From assembly GCF_900156465.1 (NCBI RefSeq), contig NZ_LT707064.1:3859001-3923000 (forward strand): 64,000 nt of DNA, in the 5' to 3' direction. This document shows, in pieces, positions 18,251-28,438 of the stretch. The number at the start of each line of letters is the position of its first letter. Position 1 is the first letter of the stretch. The DNA comes from Pseudomonas sp. 7SR1. Lineage in GTDB: Bacteria; Pseudomonadota; Gammaproteobacteria; Pseudomonadales; Pseudomonadaceae. Both the position numbers and the translations under genes were made by a program. The notes beneath the pieces were generated by a model that saw nothing but the letters and a program-made list of their open reading frames with translations, searched no databases and was not told the origin of the DNA.

Positions 18251-19473
18251 ATGATGAGCCGGAAAACCTTCATCCATCCACCAGGTATGCTCAGATTTAC
18301 CTCTGACTTTCAATTGAAACTGTATGACCTGAGCATTGAAAATCCAACAGCGTCTCTGGAACGGCTTCGTGAGCCCACGATATTCTTGGGCAATAATCCC
18401 GCCTCGGTGGAAGAGGTGCGGGATGTGCCACCCTGGGGTACTTATTTGCCCGCAGAGAATATATATTCGGACGCTTACATTGAAATGCAGATAGAAACGG
18501 GCGATCTGCCGAAGACCGCACGGGTGAGCGTTCAATGGCGCGCAGTAGATGACCCTGGTGATAATGTTTCTACAACTCCTGTTGGAATCATCTGGCCTGA
18601 AAGGCTGCATATCGTTATTCCGAATGAAACGCTCCGTATCTTCGAGGGGCGTCAAGTCAACGTCAGCTATACGGTACATTTGGATAACGCAGACATCACA
18701 TTCTTACCGTATCGCTTGGTGAATGTGACCAAGCGCCTTGTTTATTCTCATCCGGTTATCGAGGGCGTGACAGATGAAGGCCTGGATGTGTCTGCATATC
18801 CACATGGGCTGACAGTCAATCTTGCTGCTATAGAAAATGGCCAGCCTTATCAAAGGATCGGTTGTTCCTGGGGGATCTTTCGAATGGACGGCGATTTATT
18901 GATTCCTTTGTACGACCTACAGCAATCTATTCCGTACGAAGCCGGTACCAAGTATCAATACGCCATTCCGCCCGAGGCCTATACCGGGTTTCCCCATGAT
19001 GCCTTTTGCATGTGTTTTTGCTCATTAAGGCTTGTTCCCTATCTATCCATATACGGATGGGGGCTCGGTGGGCGCACGTTTCCTCTTATCACAGGGAAGG
19101 GGTCTATGTAGGACTGATCGAAGGCTTGGTCAATTCTGTGAACTGTTTCTGGGTCATGCCGGTCGTTCTTCTGGCAGGCGTCACCTGGGGGCAGGGAGGT
19201 GTTCTCGAAGAAGCGGCGTACGATATCCTGATCGCCAATTATCGGCCTGAAGGCCATTTATCCGATATCTTGGGATGGCCTGATACGTGGTATCGGGCCA
19301 GGCGTGGCCATGTCGATGACAAGTATGGATATGTAAAAAATCTGGCTGGCACAACGGGGGTCGAACTTAAGAGTACCCATTACCCTGCCGTACAGCATGT
19401 TGCAGCCCGTGCAGATATGCCGGTAAACATTGACGTTGCCGCAGAGCAGGGGAGCAAAAGCGACGGTGCGTGA
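18251..19473 (+). pseudogene. Unknown beta-rich protein gene with a disrupted reading frame
   Basis: The frame from 18251 (MMSRKTFIHPPGMLRF, preceded by GAGG) runs to a stop at 19111. Beyond about 19000 its codons turn unusual and Cys-rich, while another frame is open from about 19006 to 19473 (GLVNSVNCFWVM to GSKSDGA). One lost base, or two extra bases for example in the G-runs at 19059-19063 and 19099-19102, would join them into about 405 residues. The protein is rich in beta-strand and Asp/Pro/Gly turns, has no signal peptide, and resembles in composition the proteins at 19644 and 40802. A GTG at 18098 would put the dyad inside the gene and was rejected. Function unknown. Confidence 0.55.
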
Positions 19474-19557
19474 CTAGATAGGACCCTCGTTTCATTCGGA
19501 CTGATGGGTTCCGTTTCTCGTCAGCCGACCAGGCCGTTCGTCTTGTCCTCTGCTTAC

Positions 19558-19573
19558 CTGTCAGTACTGACAG
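19558..19573 (+). promoter_or_regulatory. Dyad CTGTCAGtacTGACAG, copy 2
   Basis: Perfect palindrome ctgtcagtactgacag centred 78 bp before the start at 19644. A TCATAT hexamer begins 26 nt downstream. It is the most symmetrical copy of the shared element. Confidence 0.6.
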
Positions 19574-19643
19574 TAGCCAGCCCTCTTGCATCGGCGCTCT
19601 CATATCTCCACGCCCTGACGCGTCACTTATGAGGACCCCGATC

Positions 19644-20897
19644 ATGCCCCCTTCATCGACACCCGCCGACCAGACCGTCCTTCTGGAGAAACCCGACCTG
19701 CCGCGCGCCACTCGCCCTGTGGTGGGGGGCGATTTCGGGGTGCCCAAGCATATCTATGACCAGGAGCCCGCAGGCTGCAAGGTCGCGGTGTTGCCTTATA
19801 CAAACCAGACAGGCGGGGAGAACGTCTCGATCAACCTCAATGGCGAGACGAACATCGACAACCGGAACACGCTGGGCACCGACGACACGGTGGAGCTGTA
19901 CATTCCCCATGGAAAACTACTAGCCAACGCAGTCAATCGACTGACCTACACCATAAGGCGCCTCAGCGGTGTCGTTGAAACCTCCGATCCTCCTGCGGAG
20001 ATTCTGTATAACCAGATCCGCCCTGGTAACGAGGATCGCTCGCCCGGCGATGGTGCGCATTCCGAGCTGGAATTGATCCTGCCGGATGAAATCAAGAACG
20101 GCATAGGGCCGGGGTTCACCCGGGCGACGGTGTGCGTGAGTTACCCCTATTGCCGGGCGCACGACCGCATCCGGCTCAATTGCAACGGCAAGGATGTGAT
20201 TCGTACCGTACTGGAAAGCGAGGCTCCTGCGCCGCCGGACCACGGCTCGGCAACGCCTACCACGATCTGCTTCGATGTCACCAGCGCCGACCTGGGCGAG
20301 GACCATCCCGAGTTCATGTTCTCCTTCACGGTCACCGACCAGTTGGGCAACTCGCCGGACCTTGACTCGCCCTTTTCGGCAGTACAGATCGTGGACGTGG
20401 ACCAGGCCGGCCTTCGACTGCCGGTGCCGATCCCGCGGGAAATCGCCAGCGACGGAACCGACGATCCCAGCACCATCGACCTCGACAAGCTGGGCACCAA
20501 CCCGCTGTTGTTGATCATCTTGACCGGTGACTCACGCTTCCTGCCGGGGGATACGATCGAGGCGACCTACGTCGCGAAGGTGGCAGGCCAGCCGAATGTC
20601 ACCCACAGCGAGACGGGAACGGTCGAAACCGATGGTTTTGGGCAGAAACAGGCCTGTGTGCTGGAAATTCCCAACGACAAGGTTATTCCGGACAGCACGG
20701 TAGAAATGTCCTACAAACTGTTCAGGGGCACGACACTGATAGGTACCTCAAAAACGGCCCATGCGACCGTGATCGGGCAAGGTGCGCCGGAGATAGAGCC
20801 TGTGATCACTCGGATAGAGGATTCCAGGGGGGAGGAGATAGTGGAGGGAGGAATCACCGTCGATACCACGGTCAAACTCTTCGGAACTGCCCTTTAA
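19644..20897 (+). CDS. Ig-like repeat protein, probably truncated at the C-terminus
   Basis: 417 residues from the ATG at 19644, which has GAGGA eight bases upstream; an ATG at 19629 has no ribosome site. No signal peptide. Beta-sandwich modules of about 100-120 residues recur, with phrases such as FMFSFTVTDQLGN and TIEATYVAKVAGQ. The last residues, GGITVDTTVKLFGTAL, look like the first strands of a bacterial Ig-like domain, which usually continues for some 60 residues; here a stop follows at once. The gene is probably the 5' remnant of a longer one. Downstream 90 bp show no homologous continuation that I can see. Function unknown. Confidence 0.7.
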   Translation: MPPSSTPADQTVLLEKPDLPRATRPVVGGDFGVPKHIYDQEPAGCKVAVLPYTNQTGGENVSINLNGETNIDNRNTLGTDDTVELYIPHGKLLANAVNRLTYTIRRLSGVVETSDPPAEILYNQIRPGNEDRSPGDGAHSELELILPDEIKNGIGPGFTRATVCVSYPYCRAHDRIRLNCNGKDVIRTVLESEAPAPPDHGSATPTTICFDVTSADLGEDHPEFMFSFTVTDQLGNSPDLDSPFSAVQIVDVDQAGLRLPVPIPREIASDGTDDPSTIDLDKLGTNPLLLIILTGDSRFLPGDTIEATYVAKVAGQPNVTHSETGTVETDGFGQKQACVLEIPNDKVIPDSTVEMSYKLFRGTTLIGTSKTAHATVIGQGAPEIEPVITRIEDSRGEEIVEGGITVDTTVKLFGTAL

Positions 20898-20988
20898 GCA
20901 ATCAACCCTGCAAACAGGGGCTGGACGGGCTGCCGTAACCGGGATCGACGGGTCCCCGTCATTGCCCTGCCACGAAAGCCCGAGCCCT

Positions 20989-21159
20989 TCACAATGCCTT
21001 ACTGACCTTGACGTCAGTAATCTCATCGTTGGCCTGGCCGTGCTGCGCCTGCAGCACGGCCCGGGCTTCTTCTTCGGTTCCGGTTTCCAGTTGCGCGAAT
21101 TCGAAACGGCGCTCGCCATTGAGCTTGTACTTGATGACGTATTTGGTCGTCTGGTCCAC
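20989..21159 (-). CDS. Small hypothetical protein, 56 residues
   Basis: Begins with GTG at 21159 (MDQTTKYVIKYKLNGERR) with a weak AGGT site upstream, and ends VKVSKAL. Two beta-strands, an acidic helix (TEEEARAVLQAQHG) and a final strand (EITDVKVS) make a plausible compact domain. Codon use is GC-rich like the chromosomal genes, unlike the preceding Ig-like genes. It lies 32 bp after the DUF1883 gene on the same strand, probably in one transcript. No family recognised. Confidence 0.65.
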   Translation of the reverse strand: MDQTTKYVIKYKLNGERRFEFAQLETGTEEEARAVLQAQHGQANDEITDVKVSKAL

Positions 21160-21191
21160 GGTTTTACCTGCAGTTGAAGTGTGGGCGATAT

Positions 21192-21494
21192 TCAGCTCAG
21201 TTTGGAGTTGGAGCGCCGGATGATCTTGATCTTGTGGGTCAGGTTCGGCTTGCGCGTGACGCTGATGGCCCGGCGGCTGACGGTGTCGATGGTGATGTTC
21301 CAGAAACCGGTGCTCGGGGCGGTGATTTTCGCGGGGAATTTATCGAACGCGCCGCCATGGTAAGTGTGCCGCCCACCATTCTTGAAACTGCGGAAATTGG
21401 CGTCGCTCATCAGGCGGATGTTGCACATTTGGGAGCATTCGATGACAACGATGTCGTCTTCGTTGAGGTGCTCGCGCTGGTGGATGAATTTCAT
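21192..21494 (-). CDS. DUF1883 domain protein
   Basis: 100 residues beginning MKFIHQREHLNEDDIVVIEC, with the family signature SDANFRSFKNGGRHTYHGGAF and PSTGFWNITIDTV. The domain is a small beta-fold also found attached to TIR or SIR2 domains in other bacteria; alone its function is unknown. A GGAGG-like site (GGAGGCGCC) precedes the ATG. Confidence 0.88.
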   Translation of the reverse strand: MKFIHQREHLNEDDIVVIECSQMCNIRLMSDANFRSFKNGGRHTYHGGAFDKFPAKITAPSTGFWNITIDTVSRRAISVTRKPNLTHKIKIIRRSNSKLS

Positions 21495-21696
21495 GGGCGC
21501 CTCCAGAAGGGCTTTTCTACACGATCAAAACGGCAGGGGGCTGCGATAGGCGGGCAGTTTACCAGCACCGGCGACCAATAACCGACCCACGCCGGGGCTT
21601 TGTTCGTATGATGCAGTGGCGTGGAACAAAAAAAGCGTCGTGCGCCGGAGAAAAACACCGTTTGCATTGTCGGAGGGTCTTTATCGGAGGATTGAT

Positions 21697-22047
21697 ATGA
21701 AGCGTTGCGTGTGGGTGTTGGCATTGGCCTTGGGTGGATGTGCATCGGTATCGGACATCAACCAGACGCCGCCCACCATGAGCTTCATCTCCGGCAAGAA
21801 GCCCCATGAGTACGCTCGCTGTGTTGCCGACAGGCTGGCCGACAGCCGCGGGGCACTGCAGATGGAGCCTCACAAGAACGGCGTGCGGTTGATCGTCCCA
21901 GGCAAACTGTCGTCTCTTCCGGCTGCGGTGTTCGACATCGAGGAGCGTTCCAGCGGCAGTGGCATCAAGCTGCACGAAAGCCTGTCCAATGTGCCGGTGC
22001 GCCCGGGTGATGTTCAGGACGCGGCCAACGCCTGCATTTCCGGTTGA
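21697..22047 (+). CDS. Small predicted lipoprotein
   Basis: 116 residues. MKRCVWVLALALGGCASV is a lipoprotein signal with the Cys at residue 15. The mature part has one more Cys near residue 42 (YARCVADR) and one near the end (AANACISG), which could pair. CGGAGG lies upstream of the ATG at 21697. It resembles short Pseudomonas lipoproteins of unknown role. Confidence 0.82.
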   Translation: MKRCVWVLALALGGCASVSDINQTPPTMSFISGKKPHEYARCVADRLADSRGALQMEPHKNGVRLIVPGKLSSLPAAVFDIEERSSGSGIKLHESLSNVPVRPGDVQDAANACISG

Positions 22048-22081
22048 GCCAGACGTTTTTTTCCATCAGCGGCTGATTCGG

Positions 22082-22294
22082 TCATTTCTTGCGGCGGCTG
22101 CGGGCTGGAGCCTGTTCACGTTCCTTGGCCGCCGGGGCAGGGCGTTCGTCCTGGAAAACCGCCGCCACTTCCACCGCCATCGTCTTGCTGGGCAAGGGGC
22201 CGGCGACCTGTTCGCCGTGGTAGTTGACTATCCACCATTGCCCGTCCTTGTCCTGGGTTACTGAATAACCGTTTGCGTTTCGTGGTGCCGACAT
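22082..22294 (-). CDS. Small basic hypothetical protein
   Basis: 70 residues from the ATG at 22294, which has GAGG upstream. A beta-hairpin part (GYSVTQDKDGQWWIVNYHG) is followed by a disordered tail ending ARSRRKK. Such proteins are common in Pseudomonas and unassigned. It is convergent with the lipoprotein gene, with only 34 bp between the stops. Confidence 0.72.
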   Translation of the reverse strand: MSAPRNANGYSVTQDKDGQWWIVNYHGEQVAGPLPSKTMAVEVAAVFQDERPAPAAKEREQAPARSRRKK

Positions 22295-22527
22295 CTGCTG
22301 GCCTCGTTGGCGGAATCGAGGGCGCATGATACGTCAAATGCACGCAAACGGTGCCCGGGACGCTTAATGGACACCGTTGAACCCCGGAAACGAAAGGCGA
22401 TTGAACTATCCGCCGGTTTATTTCTCTATGATGGCATCGGTTAGCCAGTGCAGGCATTGTAAGGTGCCTACAGCCTGATTAGACTGCGCCGAATTTCGTC
22501 GTACACACCGCCTTTACAAGGATTCAT

Positions 22528-23367
22528 ATGATCAAGAAATGCTTGTTCCCAGCAGCCGGTTACGGTACTCGCTTCCTGCCAGCGACTAAAGCCATGCCCA
22601 AAGAAATGCTGCCGGTGGTGAACAAGCCACTGATCCAGTACGGTGTCGAAGAAGCCCTCGATGCGGGCCTGAATGAAATCTCCATCGTGACTGGCCGTGG
22701 CAAGCGTGCCCTGGAAGACCATTTCGACATCAGCTACGAGCTGGAAAACCAGATCAAGGGCACCGACAAGGAGAAATACCTGGTCGGCATCCGCAAGCTG
22801 CTGGACGAGTGTTCGTTCTCCTACACCCGCCAGACCGAAATGAAGGGCCTGGGCCACGCCATCCTGACCGGTCGTCCGCTGATCGGCGACGAACCCTTTG
22901 CCGTGGTGCTGGCGGACGACTTGTGCGTCAATCTGGAAGGCGACGGTGTCCTGACCCAGATGGTCAAGCTGTACAAGCAGTTCCGCTGCTCCATCGTGGC
23001 GATCCAGGAAGTCGATCCGCAGGAGACCAACAAGTACGGTGTGATCGCCGGCGAGATGATCCGCGACGACATCTACCGCGTCCACAGCATGGTTGAAAAG
23101 CCAAAGCCTGAAGATGCCCCGTCGAACCTGGCCATCATCGGTCGCTACATCCTGACCCCGGATATCTTCGACCTGATCGAACAGACCGAGCCAGGCAAGG
23201 GCGGCGAAATCCAGATCACCGACGCCCTGATGAAGCAGGCCCAGAACGGCTGCGTCATGGCCTACAAGTTCAAGGGCCGTCGTTTTGACTGTGGTGGCGC
23301 CGAAGGCTATATCGACGCGACCAACTTCTGCTTCGAGAACTTCTACAAGACCGGCAAGGCCTACTGA
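22528..23367 (+). CDS. galU: UTP-glucose-1-phosphate uridylyltransferase GalU
   Basis: 279 residues, the usual GalU length. The nucleotide-binding N-terminus is PAAGYGTRFLPATKAMPKEM, followed by VVNKPLIQY and later VEKPKPEDAPSNLAIIGRY. GalU makes UDP-glucose for envelope polysaccharides and trehalose/osmolyte metabolism. A strong rho-independent terminator follows 17 bp after the stop. Confidence 0.97.
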   Translation: MIKKCLFPAAGYGTRFLPATKAMPKEMLPVVNKPLIQYGVEEALDAGLNEISIVTGRGKRALEDHFDISYELENQIKGTDKEKYLVGIRKLLDECSFSYTRQTEMKGLGHAILTGRPLIGDEPFAVVLADDLCVNLEGDGVLTQMVKLYKQFRCSIVAIQEVDPQETNKYGVIAGEMIRDDIYRVHSMVEKPKPEDAPSNLAIIGRYILTPDIFDLIEQTEPGKGGEIQITDALMKQAQNGCVMAYKFKGRRFDCGGAEGYIDATNFCFENFYKTGKAY

Positions 23368-23383
23368 TAGCCACCGTGCCTTG

Positions 23384-23416
23384 AAAAAACGCCCCGACTG
23401 GTTCGGGGCGTTTTTG
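23384..23416 (+). terminator. Intrinsic terminator of galU
   Basis: GC-rich stem aacgccccgac against gttcggggcgtt followed by TTTTT. Confidence 0.92.
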
Positions 23417-23451
23417 TATGTGCAAAAAATATTCTGCTTTCCTCCACAAAT

Positions 23452-23579
23452 TGGCGAGGGGATTTATCCCCGTTGGGCTGCACGGCAGGCCCACTGCTGA
23501 CCACTCAATCGAGTTCACATGCCGAGTTTCGATGGGGGAGTGCCGCTGCACAGCCCGGCGGTGATAAATCTCCGCGCCA
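23452..23579. repeat. REP-type inverted repeat pair (gcgaggggatttatcc class)
   Basis: Left arm tggcgaggggatttatcccc and right arm ggtgataaatctccgcgcca face each other across roughly 75 bases. It fills most of the 354-bp gap between galU and gor; the remaining part before 23722 holds the gor promoter region, in which no clear operator was seen. Confidence 0.82.
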
Positions 23580-23721
23580 CAAGAGCCGCGCTCGGCTTTG
23601 TCTTCCAACTCACACTGGTTTTTTCGTTTTTCGTGCCCATATCCTTTGGCAAAGTTACTCGATGTGGCTGCCCACTGTGGAAGCAGCGGGTATGCTGATG
23701 GCCTGCCAAAGGAGATTGAAG

Positions 23722-25077
23722 ATGGCCTATGATTTTGACCTGTATGTGATTGGCGCCGGTTCCGGCGGTGTGCGGGCTGCGCGATTCGCTGCCGGGTTCG
23801 GGGCCAGGGTGGCCGTGGCGGAAAGCCGCTACCTGGGCGGTACCTGTGTGAACGTGGGCTGTGTGCCGAAGAAGCTGCTGGTCTACGGGGCCCATTACGC
23901 CGATGATTTCGAGCAGGCTTCGGCCTACGGCTGGACCGCCGGCGAGGCGAGTTTCGACTGGGCCACCCTGATCGCCAACAAGAATCAGGAAATCAACCGC
24001 CTCAACGGTATCTATCGCAACCTGCTGGTCAACAGCGGGGTGACCCTGCATGAAGGCCACGCGAAGGTCACCGGCCCCCACGAAGTCGAGATCAACGGCC
24101 AGCGCCACACCGCCGAGCATATCCTGATCGCCACGGGCGGTTGGCCGGTGATCCCGGACATTCCGGGGCGTGAGCACGCCATCAGCTCCAACGAGGCGTT
24201 TTTCCTCAAGGAACTGCCCAAGCGCATCATCGTCGTGGGCGGTGGCTATATCGCAGTGGAGTTCGCGGGTATTTTCCATGGCATGGGGGCGCAGACCTCC
24301 CTGCTGTATCGCGGTGAGCTGTTCCTGCGGGGCTTTGACGGCGCAGTGCGCAAGCATTTGGCCCAGGAACTGACCCAGCGCGGCCTGGACCTGCGGTTCA
24401 ACGCCGATATCCAGCGCATCGACAAGCAGGCGGATGGCAGCCTTGAGGTCACGCTCAAGGACGGCAGCGTCCTGTCCACCGATTGCGTGTTCTATGCCAC
24501 CGGCCGGCGACCGATGCTCGATAACCTCGGCCTGGAGAACACCGCGGTGACCCTGGATGAGAAAGGCTTTGTCCAGGTCAACGAAAGGTACGAGACCCAG
24601 GAACCGTCCATCCTGGCCATCGGCGACGTGATCGGCCGTGTGCAGCTCACGCCCGTGGCCCTGGCCGAAGGCATGGCGGTGGCGCGACGGCTGTTCAAGC
24701 CCGAGCAGTACAGGCTGGTGGATTACCGGATGATCCCCACGGCCGTGTTCAGCCTGCCCAACATCGGCACGGTTGGCCTGACCGAGGAGCAGGCGCGGGA
24801 AGAGGGGCATGAGGTGCAGGTTTTCGAAAGCCGCTTCCGACCGATGAAGCTGAGCCTCACCGACAGCCAGGAGCGCACGCTGATGAAGCTGGTGGTGGAC
24901 GCCCGGACCGACAAGGTGCTGGGGTGCCACATGGTCGGGCCGGATGCCGGTGAAATCGTCCAGGGGTTGGCCATCGCCCTCAAGGCCGGGGCTACCAAGC
25001 GTGACTTCGACGAAACCATCGGCGTTCACCCGACCGCCGCCGAAGAGTTCGTCACCATGCGTACCCCCACCGCCTGA
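23722..25077 (+). CDS. gor: Glutathione-disulfide reductase
   Basis: 451 residues. The FAD site is [17 protein letters not shown], the redox-active disulfide [13 protein letters not shown], the NADPH site [14 protein letters not shown], and the C-terminal His is in [10 protein letters not shown]. These identify glutathione reductase within the disulfide oxidoreductase family. AAGGAG precedes the ATG at 23722; a longer upstream in-frame stretch crosses the REP and was rejected. It keeps glutathione reduced in the cytoplasm, which fits with ahpC and ahpF just downstream. Confidence 0.95.
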   Translation: MAYDFDLYVIGAGSGGVRAARFAAGFGARVAVAESRYLGGTCVNVGCVPKKLLVYGAHYADDFEQASAYGWTAGEASFDWATLIANKNQEINRLNGIYRNLLVNSGVTLHEGHAKVTGPHEVEINGQRHTAEHILIATGGWPVIPDIPGREHAISSNEAFFLKELPKRIIVVGGGYIAVEFAGIFHGMGAQTSLLYRGELFLRGFDGAVRKHLAQELTQRGLDLRFNADIQRIDKQADGSLEVTLKDGSVLSTDCVFYATGRRPMLDNLGLENTAVTLDEKGFVQVNERYETQEPSILAIGDVIGRVQLTPVALAEGMAVARRLFKPEQYRLVDYRMIPTAVFSLPNIGTVGLTEEQAREEGHEVQVFESRFRPMKLSLTDSQERTLMKLVVDARTDKVLGCHMVGPDAGEIVQGLAIALKAGATKRDFDETIGVHPTAAEEFVTMRTPTA

Positions 25078-25307
25078 GCCACTGGCGAGGCCCGACGGCT
25101 GGAGGCTGCGTTTTCTTGACCTGCGTCACCCTGACGCAAGATAGGGAAGCGTGGCCTTCGGCAGCTTCTATGCTTGGGTTCTTCTATCTATAGAGATTCC
25201 TGATAGCCAAAACCAATTATTCGCATGAGCTTTGCCAATGAGCCAGCATGGGAATGAATGGGTAAGCTTCACTCCATCAACTTTTCAACCCTGACGGAGA
25301 AACATCG

Positions 25308-25871
25308 ATGCCTATCATCAACAGCCAAGTCAAACCGTTCACCGCTACCGCTTACAAAAACGGCAACTTCGTTGAAGTCTCGGACGCCGACCTGAAAGGC
25401 AAGTGGTCTGTCGTGTTCTTCTACCCAGCCGACTTCACCTTCGTCTGCCCGACCGAACTGGAAGACCTGGCCGACAACTACGCCGAGTTCCAGAAGCTGG
25501 GCGTGGAGATCTACAGCGTGTCCACCGACACTCATTTCGCCCACGCTGCCTGGCACAACACTTCGCCAGCCATCGGCAAGATCCAGTACACCATGATCGG
25601 CGACCCGACCCACGTGATTTCCCGCAACTTCGACGTACTGATCGAAGAAGTCGGCCTGGCTGACCGTGGCACCTTCGTGATCAACCCTGAAGGTCAGATC
25701 AAGATCGTTGAAATCAACGACGGCGGTGTAGGTCGTGACGCTTCCGAGCTGCTGCGCAAGGTCAAGGCCGCTCAGTACGTCGCCGCTCACCCGGGCGAAG
25801 TCTGCCCAGCCAAGTGGAAAGAAGGCGAGGCCACCCTGGCTCCGTCCCTGGACCTGGTCGGCAAGATCTAA
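25308..25871 (+). CDS. ahpC: Alkyl hydroperoxide reductase peroxiredoxin subunit AhpC
   Basis: 187 residues. Peroxidatic Cys47 is in DFTFVCPTE and resolving Cys166 in EVCPAKW, with the C-terminal tail of typical 2-Cys peroxiredoxins. Codon use is strongly biased, as for a highly expressed protein. GGAG precedes the start. A terminator follows, so ahpF depends on read-through or its own promoter. I found no clean four-part OxyR site upstream. Confidence 0.97.
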   Translation: MPIINSQVKPFTATAYKNGNFVEVSDADLKGKWSVVFFYPADFTFVCPTELEDLADNYAEFQKLGVEIYSVSTDTHFAHAAWHNTSPAIGKIQYTMIGDPTHVISRNFDVLIEEVGLADRGTFVINPEGQIKIVEINDGGVGRDASELLRKVKAAQYVAAHPGEVCPAKWKEGEATLAPSLDLVGKI

Positions 25872-25925
25872 GACCGTGAGTTCCTTGAGGGCGGTCATCC
25901 GCACCTGAGTAAGCCGCACCGCCCA

Positions 25926-25967
25926 CAAAAAACGCCCGGGCGAGATTCGCTCGGGCGTTGTTTTTTC
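25926..25967 (+). terminator. Intrinsic terminator between ahpC and ahpF
   Basis: Stem aacgcccgggcga against cgctcgggcgtt with an A-run before and a T-run after, so it could work in both directions. It probably lowers ahpF expression relative to ahpC. Confidence 0.9.
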
Positions 25968-25995
25968 TGAAATTCAAAAAATGGAAATCGCCCGT

Positions 25996-27558
25996 ATGTT
26001 GGACGCCAATCTTAAAGCTCAGTTGAAGTCATATCTGGAACGGGTCACCCAACCGATCGAGATCGTTGCATCCCTCGACGACGGTGCGAAATCCCAGGAA
26101 ATGCTCGCTTTACTCAAAGACGTTGCCAGTGTCTCCGACAAGATTACCTTGCTCGACAACGGTAACGATGCGCGCAAGCCTTCGTTTTCGTTGAATCGCC
26201 CGGGAGCCGATATCAGCCTGCGTTTTGCCGGCATCCCCATGGGCCATGAATTCACTTCGCTGGTGCTGGCCCTGCTGCAAGTCGGTGGCCACCCGTCGAA
26301 GGCCAGTGTCGAAGTCATTGAACAGATCCGCTCCCTCAAGGGTGAATTCAACTTCGAGACTTATTTCTCGCTGTCGTGCCAGAACTGCCCGGACGTGGTC
26401 CAGGCGCTGAACCTGATGGCGGTGCTGAACCCGAACATCCGCCATGTCGCCATCGACGGCGCGCTGTTCCAGGCCGAGGTCGACGAACGCCAGATCATGG
26501 CGGTGCCGAGCATCTACTTGAACGGCGTGAACTTCGGCCAGGGCCGCATGGGGTTGGAAGAAATTCTCGCCAAGATCGACACCAGCGGCATCGAACGCCA
26601 GGCCGAGAAGATCAGCGCCAAGGATGCCTTCGACGTGCTGGTGGTCGGCGGTGGCCCGGCCGGTGCTTCGGCGGCGATCTACGCGGCTCGCAAAGGCATC
26701 CGCACGGGGGTGGCGGCCGAGCGTTTCGGCGGCCAGGTGCTGGACACCATGGCCATCGAGAACTTCATTTCGGTCCAGGAAACCGAAGGGCCGAAACTGG
26801 CTGTCGCCCTGGAAGAGCACGTCAAGCAGTACGACGTGGACATCATGAACCTGCAACGTGCCGATGCGCTGGTGCCGGGTAGAGAGGGCGAGCTGCACGA
26901 AGTCAGGTTCGCCAGCGGTGCGCGCCTCAAGGCCAGGACCGTGATCCTCGCGACCGGCGCCCGCTGGCGCGAAATGAACGTACCGGGCGAGCAGCAATAC
27001 CGCAACAAGGGCGTGGCGTACTGCCCGCATTGCGACGGTCCGCTGTTCAAGGGCAAGCGCGTGGCGGTGATCGGCGGAGGCAACTCCGGTGTCGAGGCCG
27101 CCATCGACCTGGCGGGCATCGTGGCCCATGTCACCTTGCTGGAGTTCGATGTGCAATTGCGTGCCGACGCCGTGTTGCAGCGCAAGTTGCACAGCCTGCC
27201 GAACGTGACGGTGATCACCAACGCCCAGACCACCGAAGTGACCGGTGACGGGCAGAAGGTCAACGGCTTGCGCTACAAGGATCGTCCAAGCGCAGAAGTA
27301 CACGATGTGGCGCTGGAAGGCATCTTCGTGCAGATCGGCCTGTTGCCCAACACCGATTGGCTCAAGGGTACCGTCGAACTGTCCCCGCGTGGCGAGATCG
27401 TGGTCGATGCCCGTGGTGAAACCTCGATCCCAGGCGTGTTCGCCGCCGGTGACGTGACCACGGTGCCGTACAAGCAGATCGTGATCGCCGTAGGCGAGGG
27501 CGCCAAGGCTTCGCTGGGAGCCTTCGACCACCTGATCCGCACCTCCGCACCGGCCTGA
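25996..27558 (+). CDS. ahpF: Alkyl hydroperoxide reductase flavoprotein subunit AhpF
   Basis: 520 residues from [15 protein letters not shown], matching the E. coli AhpF start; an in-frame ATG five codons upstream is less likely. The N-terminal double-thioredoxin-fold domain has SCQNCPD (about Cys128/Cys131). The thioredoxin reductase part has the FAD site [14 protein letters not shown], the active disulfide YCPHCDG and the NADH site [14 protein letters not shown]. It transfers electrons from NADH to AhpC. Confidence 0.97.
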   Translation: MLDANLKAQLKSYLERVTQPIEIVASLDDGAKSQEMLALLKDVASVSDKITLLDNGNDARKPSFSLNRPGADISLRFAGIPMGHEFTSLVLALLQVGGHPSKASVEVIEQIRSLKGEFNFETYFSLSCQNCPDVVQALNLMAVLNPNIRHVAIDGALFQAEVDERQIMAVPSIYLNGVNFGQGRMGLEEILAKIDTSGIERQAEKISAKDAFDVLVVGGGPAGASAAIYAARKGIRTGVAAERFGGQVLDTMAIENFISVQETEGPKLAVALEEHVKQYDVDIMNLQRADALVPGREGELHEVRFASGARLKARTVILATGARWREMNVPGEQQYRNKGVAYCPHCDGPLFKGKRVAVIGGGNSGVEAAIDLAGIVAHVTLLEFDVQLRADAVLQRKLHSLPNVTVITNAQTTEVTGDGQKVNGLRYKDRPSAEVHDVALEGIFVQIGLLPNTDWLKGTVELSPRGEIVVDARGETSIPGVFAAGDVTTVPYKQIVIAVGEGAKASLGAFDHLIRTSAPA

Positions 27559-27579
27559 GCGGCCGATCGCGGGCAAAAG

Positions 27580-27615
27580 GAAAACCCCATGAGCCTTGGC
27601 TCATGGGGTTTTTTA
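27580..27615 (+). terminator. Intrinsic terminator of ahpF
   Basis: Stem aaccccatgagcc against ggctcatggggtt followed by a T-run. Confidence 0.92.
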
Positions 27616-27629
27616 TCGCCCATCATTCT

Positions 27630-27719
27630 GTGGGAGGGCGCTTGCTCGCGATGGCGGCGGGGCAGCTTGCCTCAATGCTGAATGTGCTGCCCTCATCGCG
27701 AGCAAGCTCGCTCCCACAA
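27630..27719. repeat. REP doublet (gtgggagcgagc type)
   Basis: Left unit gtgggagggcgcttgctcgc and right unit gcgagcaagctcgctcccac face each other between ahpF and the convergent gloA. Confidence 0.9.
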
Positions 27720-27735
27720 GAGGCATCAGTGCAGC

Positions 27736-28257
27736 TTACAGTGGCGCTGGCTGGATGATCTCGACCCAGTAGCCGTCCGGGTCCTTGATGAACGCCAGGC
27801 TTTTCATGCGGCCATCGTTCAGGCGCTTCTGGAAGTCACAGCCCAGTGCTTCGAAGCGTTCGCAGGCCGCGACGACATCCGGCACCGAGATGCAGATATG
27901 ACCGAACCCGCGCGGGTCGGTGTTGCCGTCGTGGTAACTGAACGCCGGGTCGTTTTCGGTGCCGTGGTTATGGGTCAGTTCCAGGATGCCTGGTATCGAC
28001 TTCATCCATTCGGTGCGTGCCGCGGCATCGGCCGGGATCTGGTGCTTGTCCACCAGGGCCAGGAAATACAGGCTGAATTCGGCTTCCGGGAAGTCGCGTT
28101 TTTCCACCAGGGTAAAACCCAGAACCCGAGTGTAGAAATCCAGCGATTTGGTAATGTCCTTGACCCGAAGCATGGTGTGGTTGAAGACGTAGTGGGTCGT
28201 GGCGGCATCGGGTTGGGCGGTGACGCCCGGGAAGTGTTCGAGTTCGTGCAGGCTCAT
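27736..28257 (-). CDS. gloA: Lactoylglutathione lyase (glyoxalase I)
   Basis: 173 residues, a single-chain vicinal-oxygen-chelate enzyme of the longer, zinc-type glyoxalase I class. Metal ligands appear as His in [10 protein letters not shown], Glu in LELTHNHG, His in GFGHICISV and Glu in [13 protein letters not shown] precedes the ATG at 28257; the 37-codon upstream extension lacks similarity. It detoxifies methylglyoxal via its glutathione adduct. Confidence 0.94.
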   Translation of the reverse strand: MSLHELEHFPGVTAQPDAATTHYVFNHTMLRVKDITKSLDFYTRVLGFTLVEKRDFPEAEFSLYFLALVDKHQIPADAAARTEWMKSIPGILELTHNHGTENDPAFSYHDGNTDPRGFGHICISVPDVVAACERFEALGCDFQKRLNDGRMKSLAFIKDPDGYWVEIIQPAPL

Positions 28258-28438
28258 GGGCCCTCCAAAAAGAAGTGAGGCAGACGGCGCCGCAGAGCGG
28301 ATCGCGACGGTTCTGGGGCTGCGCTGAGTGGCTTGCAGCATGATACGCAAGGGACGCGGCAACGCCAAACCGCGAGTGGCTATTGCCTGGGTTTGCGGCC
28401 GGCTTCAGACTTGCCGATCCGTCCTTGAGTGCAACCTG

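Noticed and set aside
18153..19573. Calling the dyads LexA boxes outright
   Set aside because: Outer CTGT/ACAG arms fit, but the cores lack the alternating AT stretch of known gamma-proteobacterial LexA sites; kept as an alternative only.
25160..25260. OxyR-type site upstream of ahpC
   Set aside because: CTAT and ATAG tetramers occur near 25185-25205, but their spacing does not match the four-part ATAG-N7-CTAT pattern.
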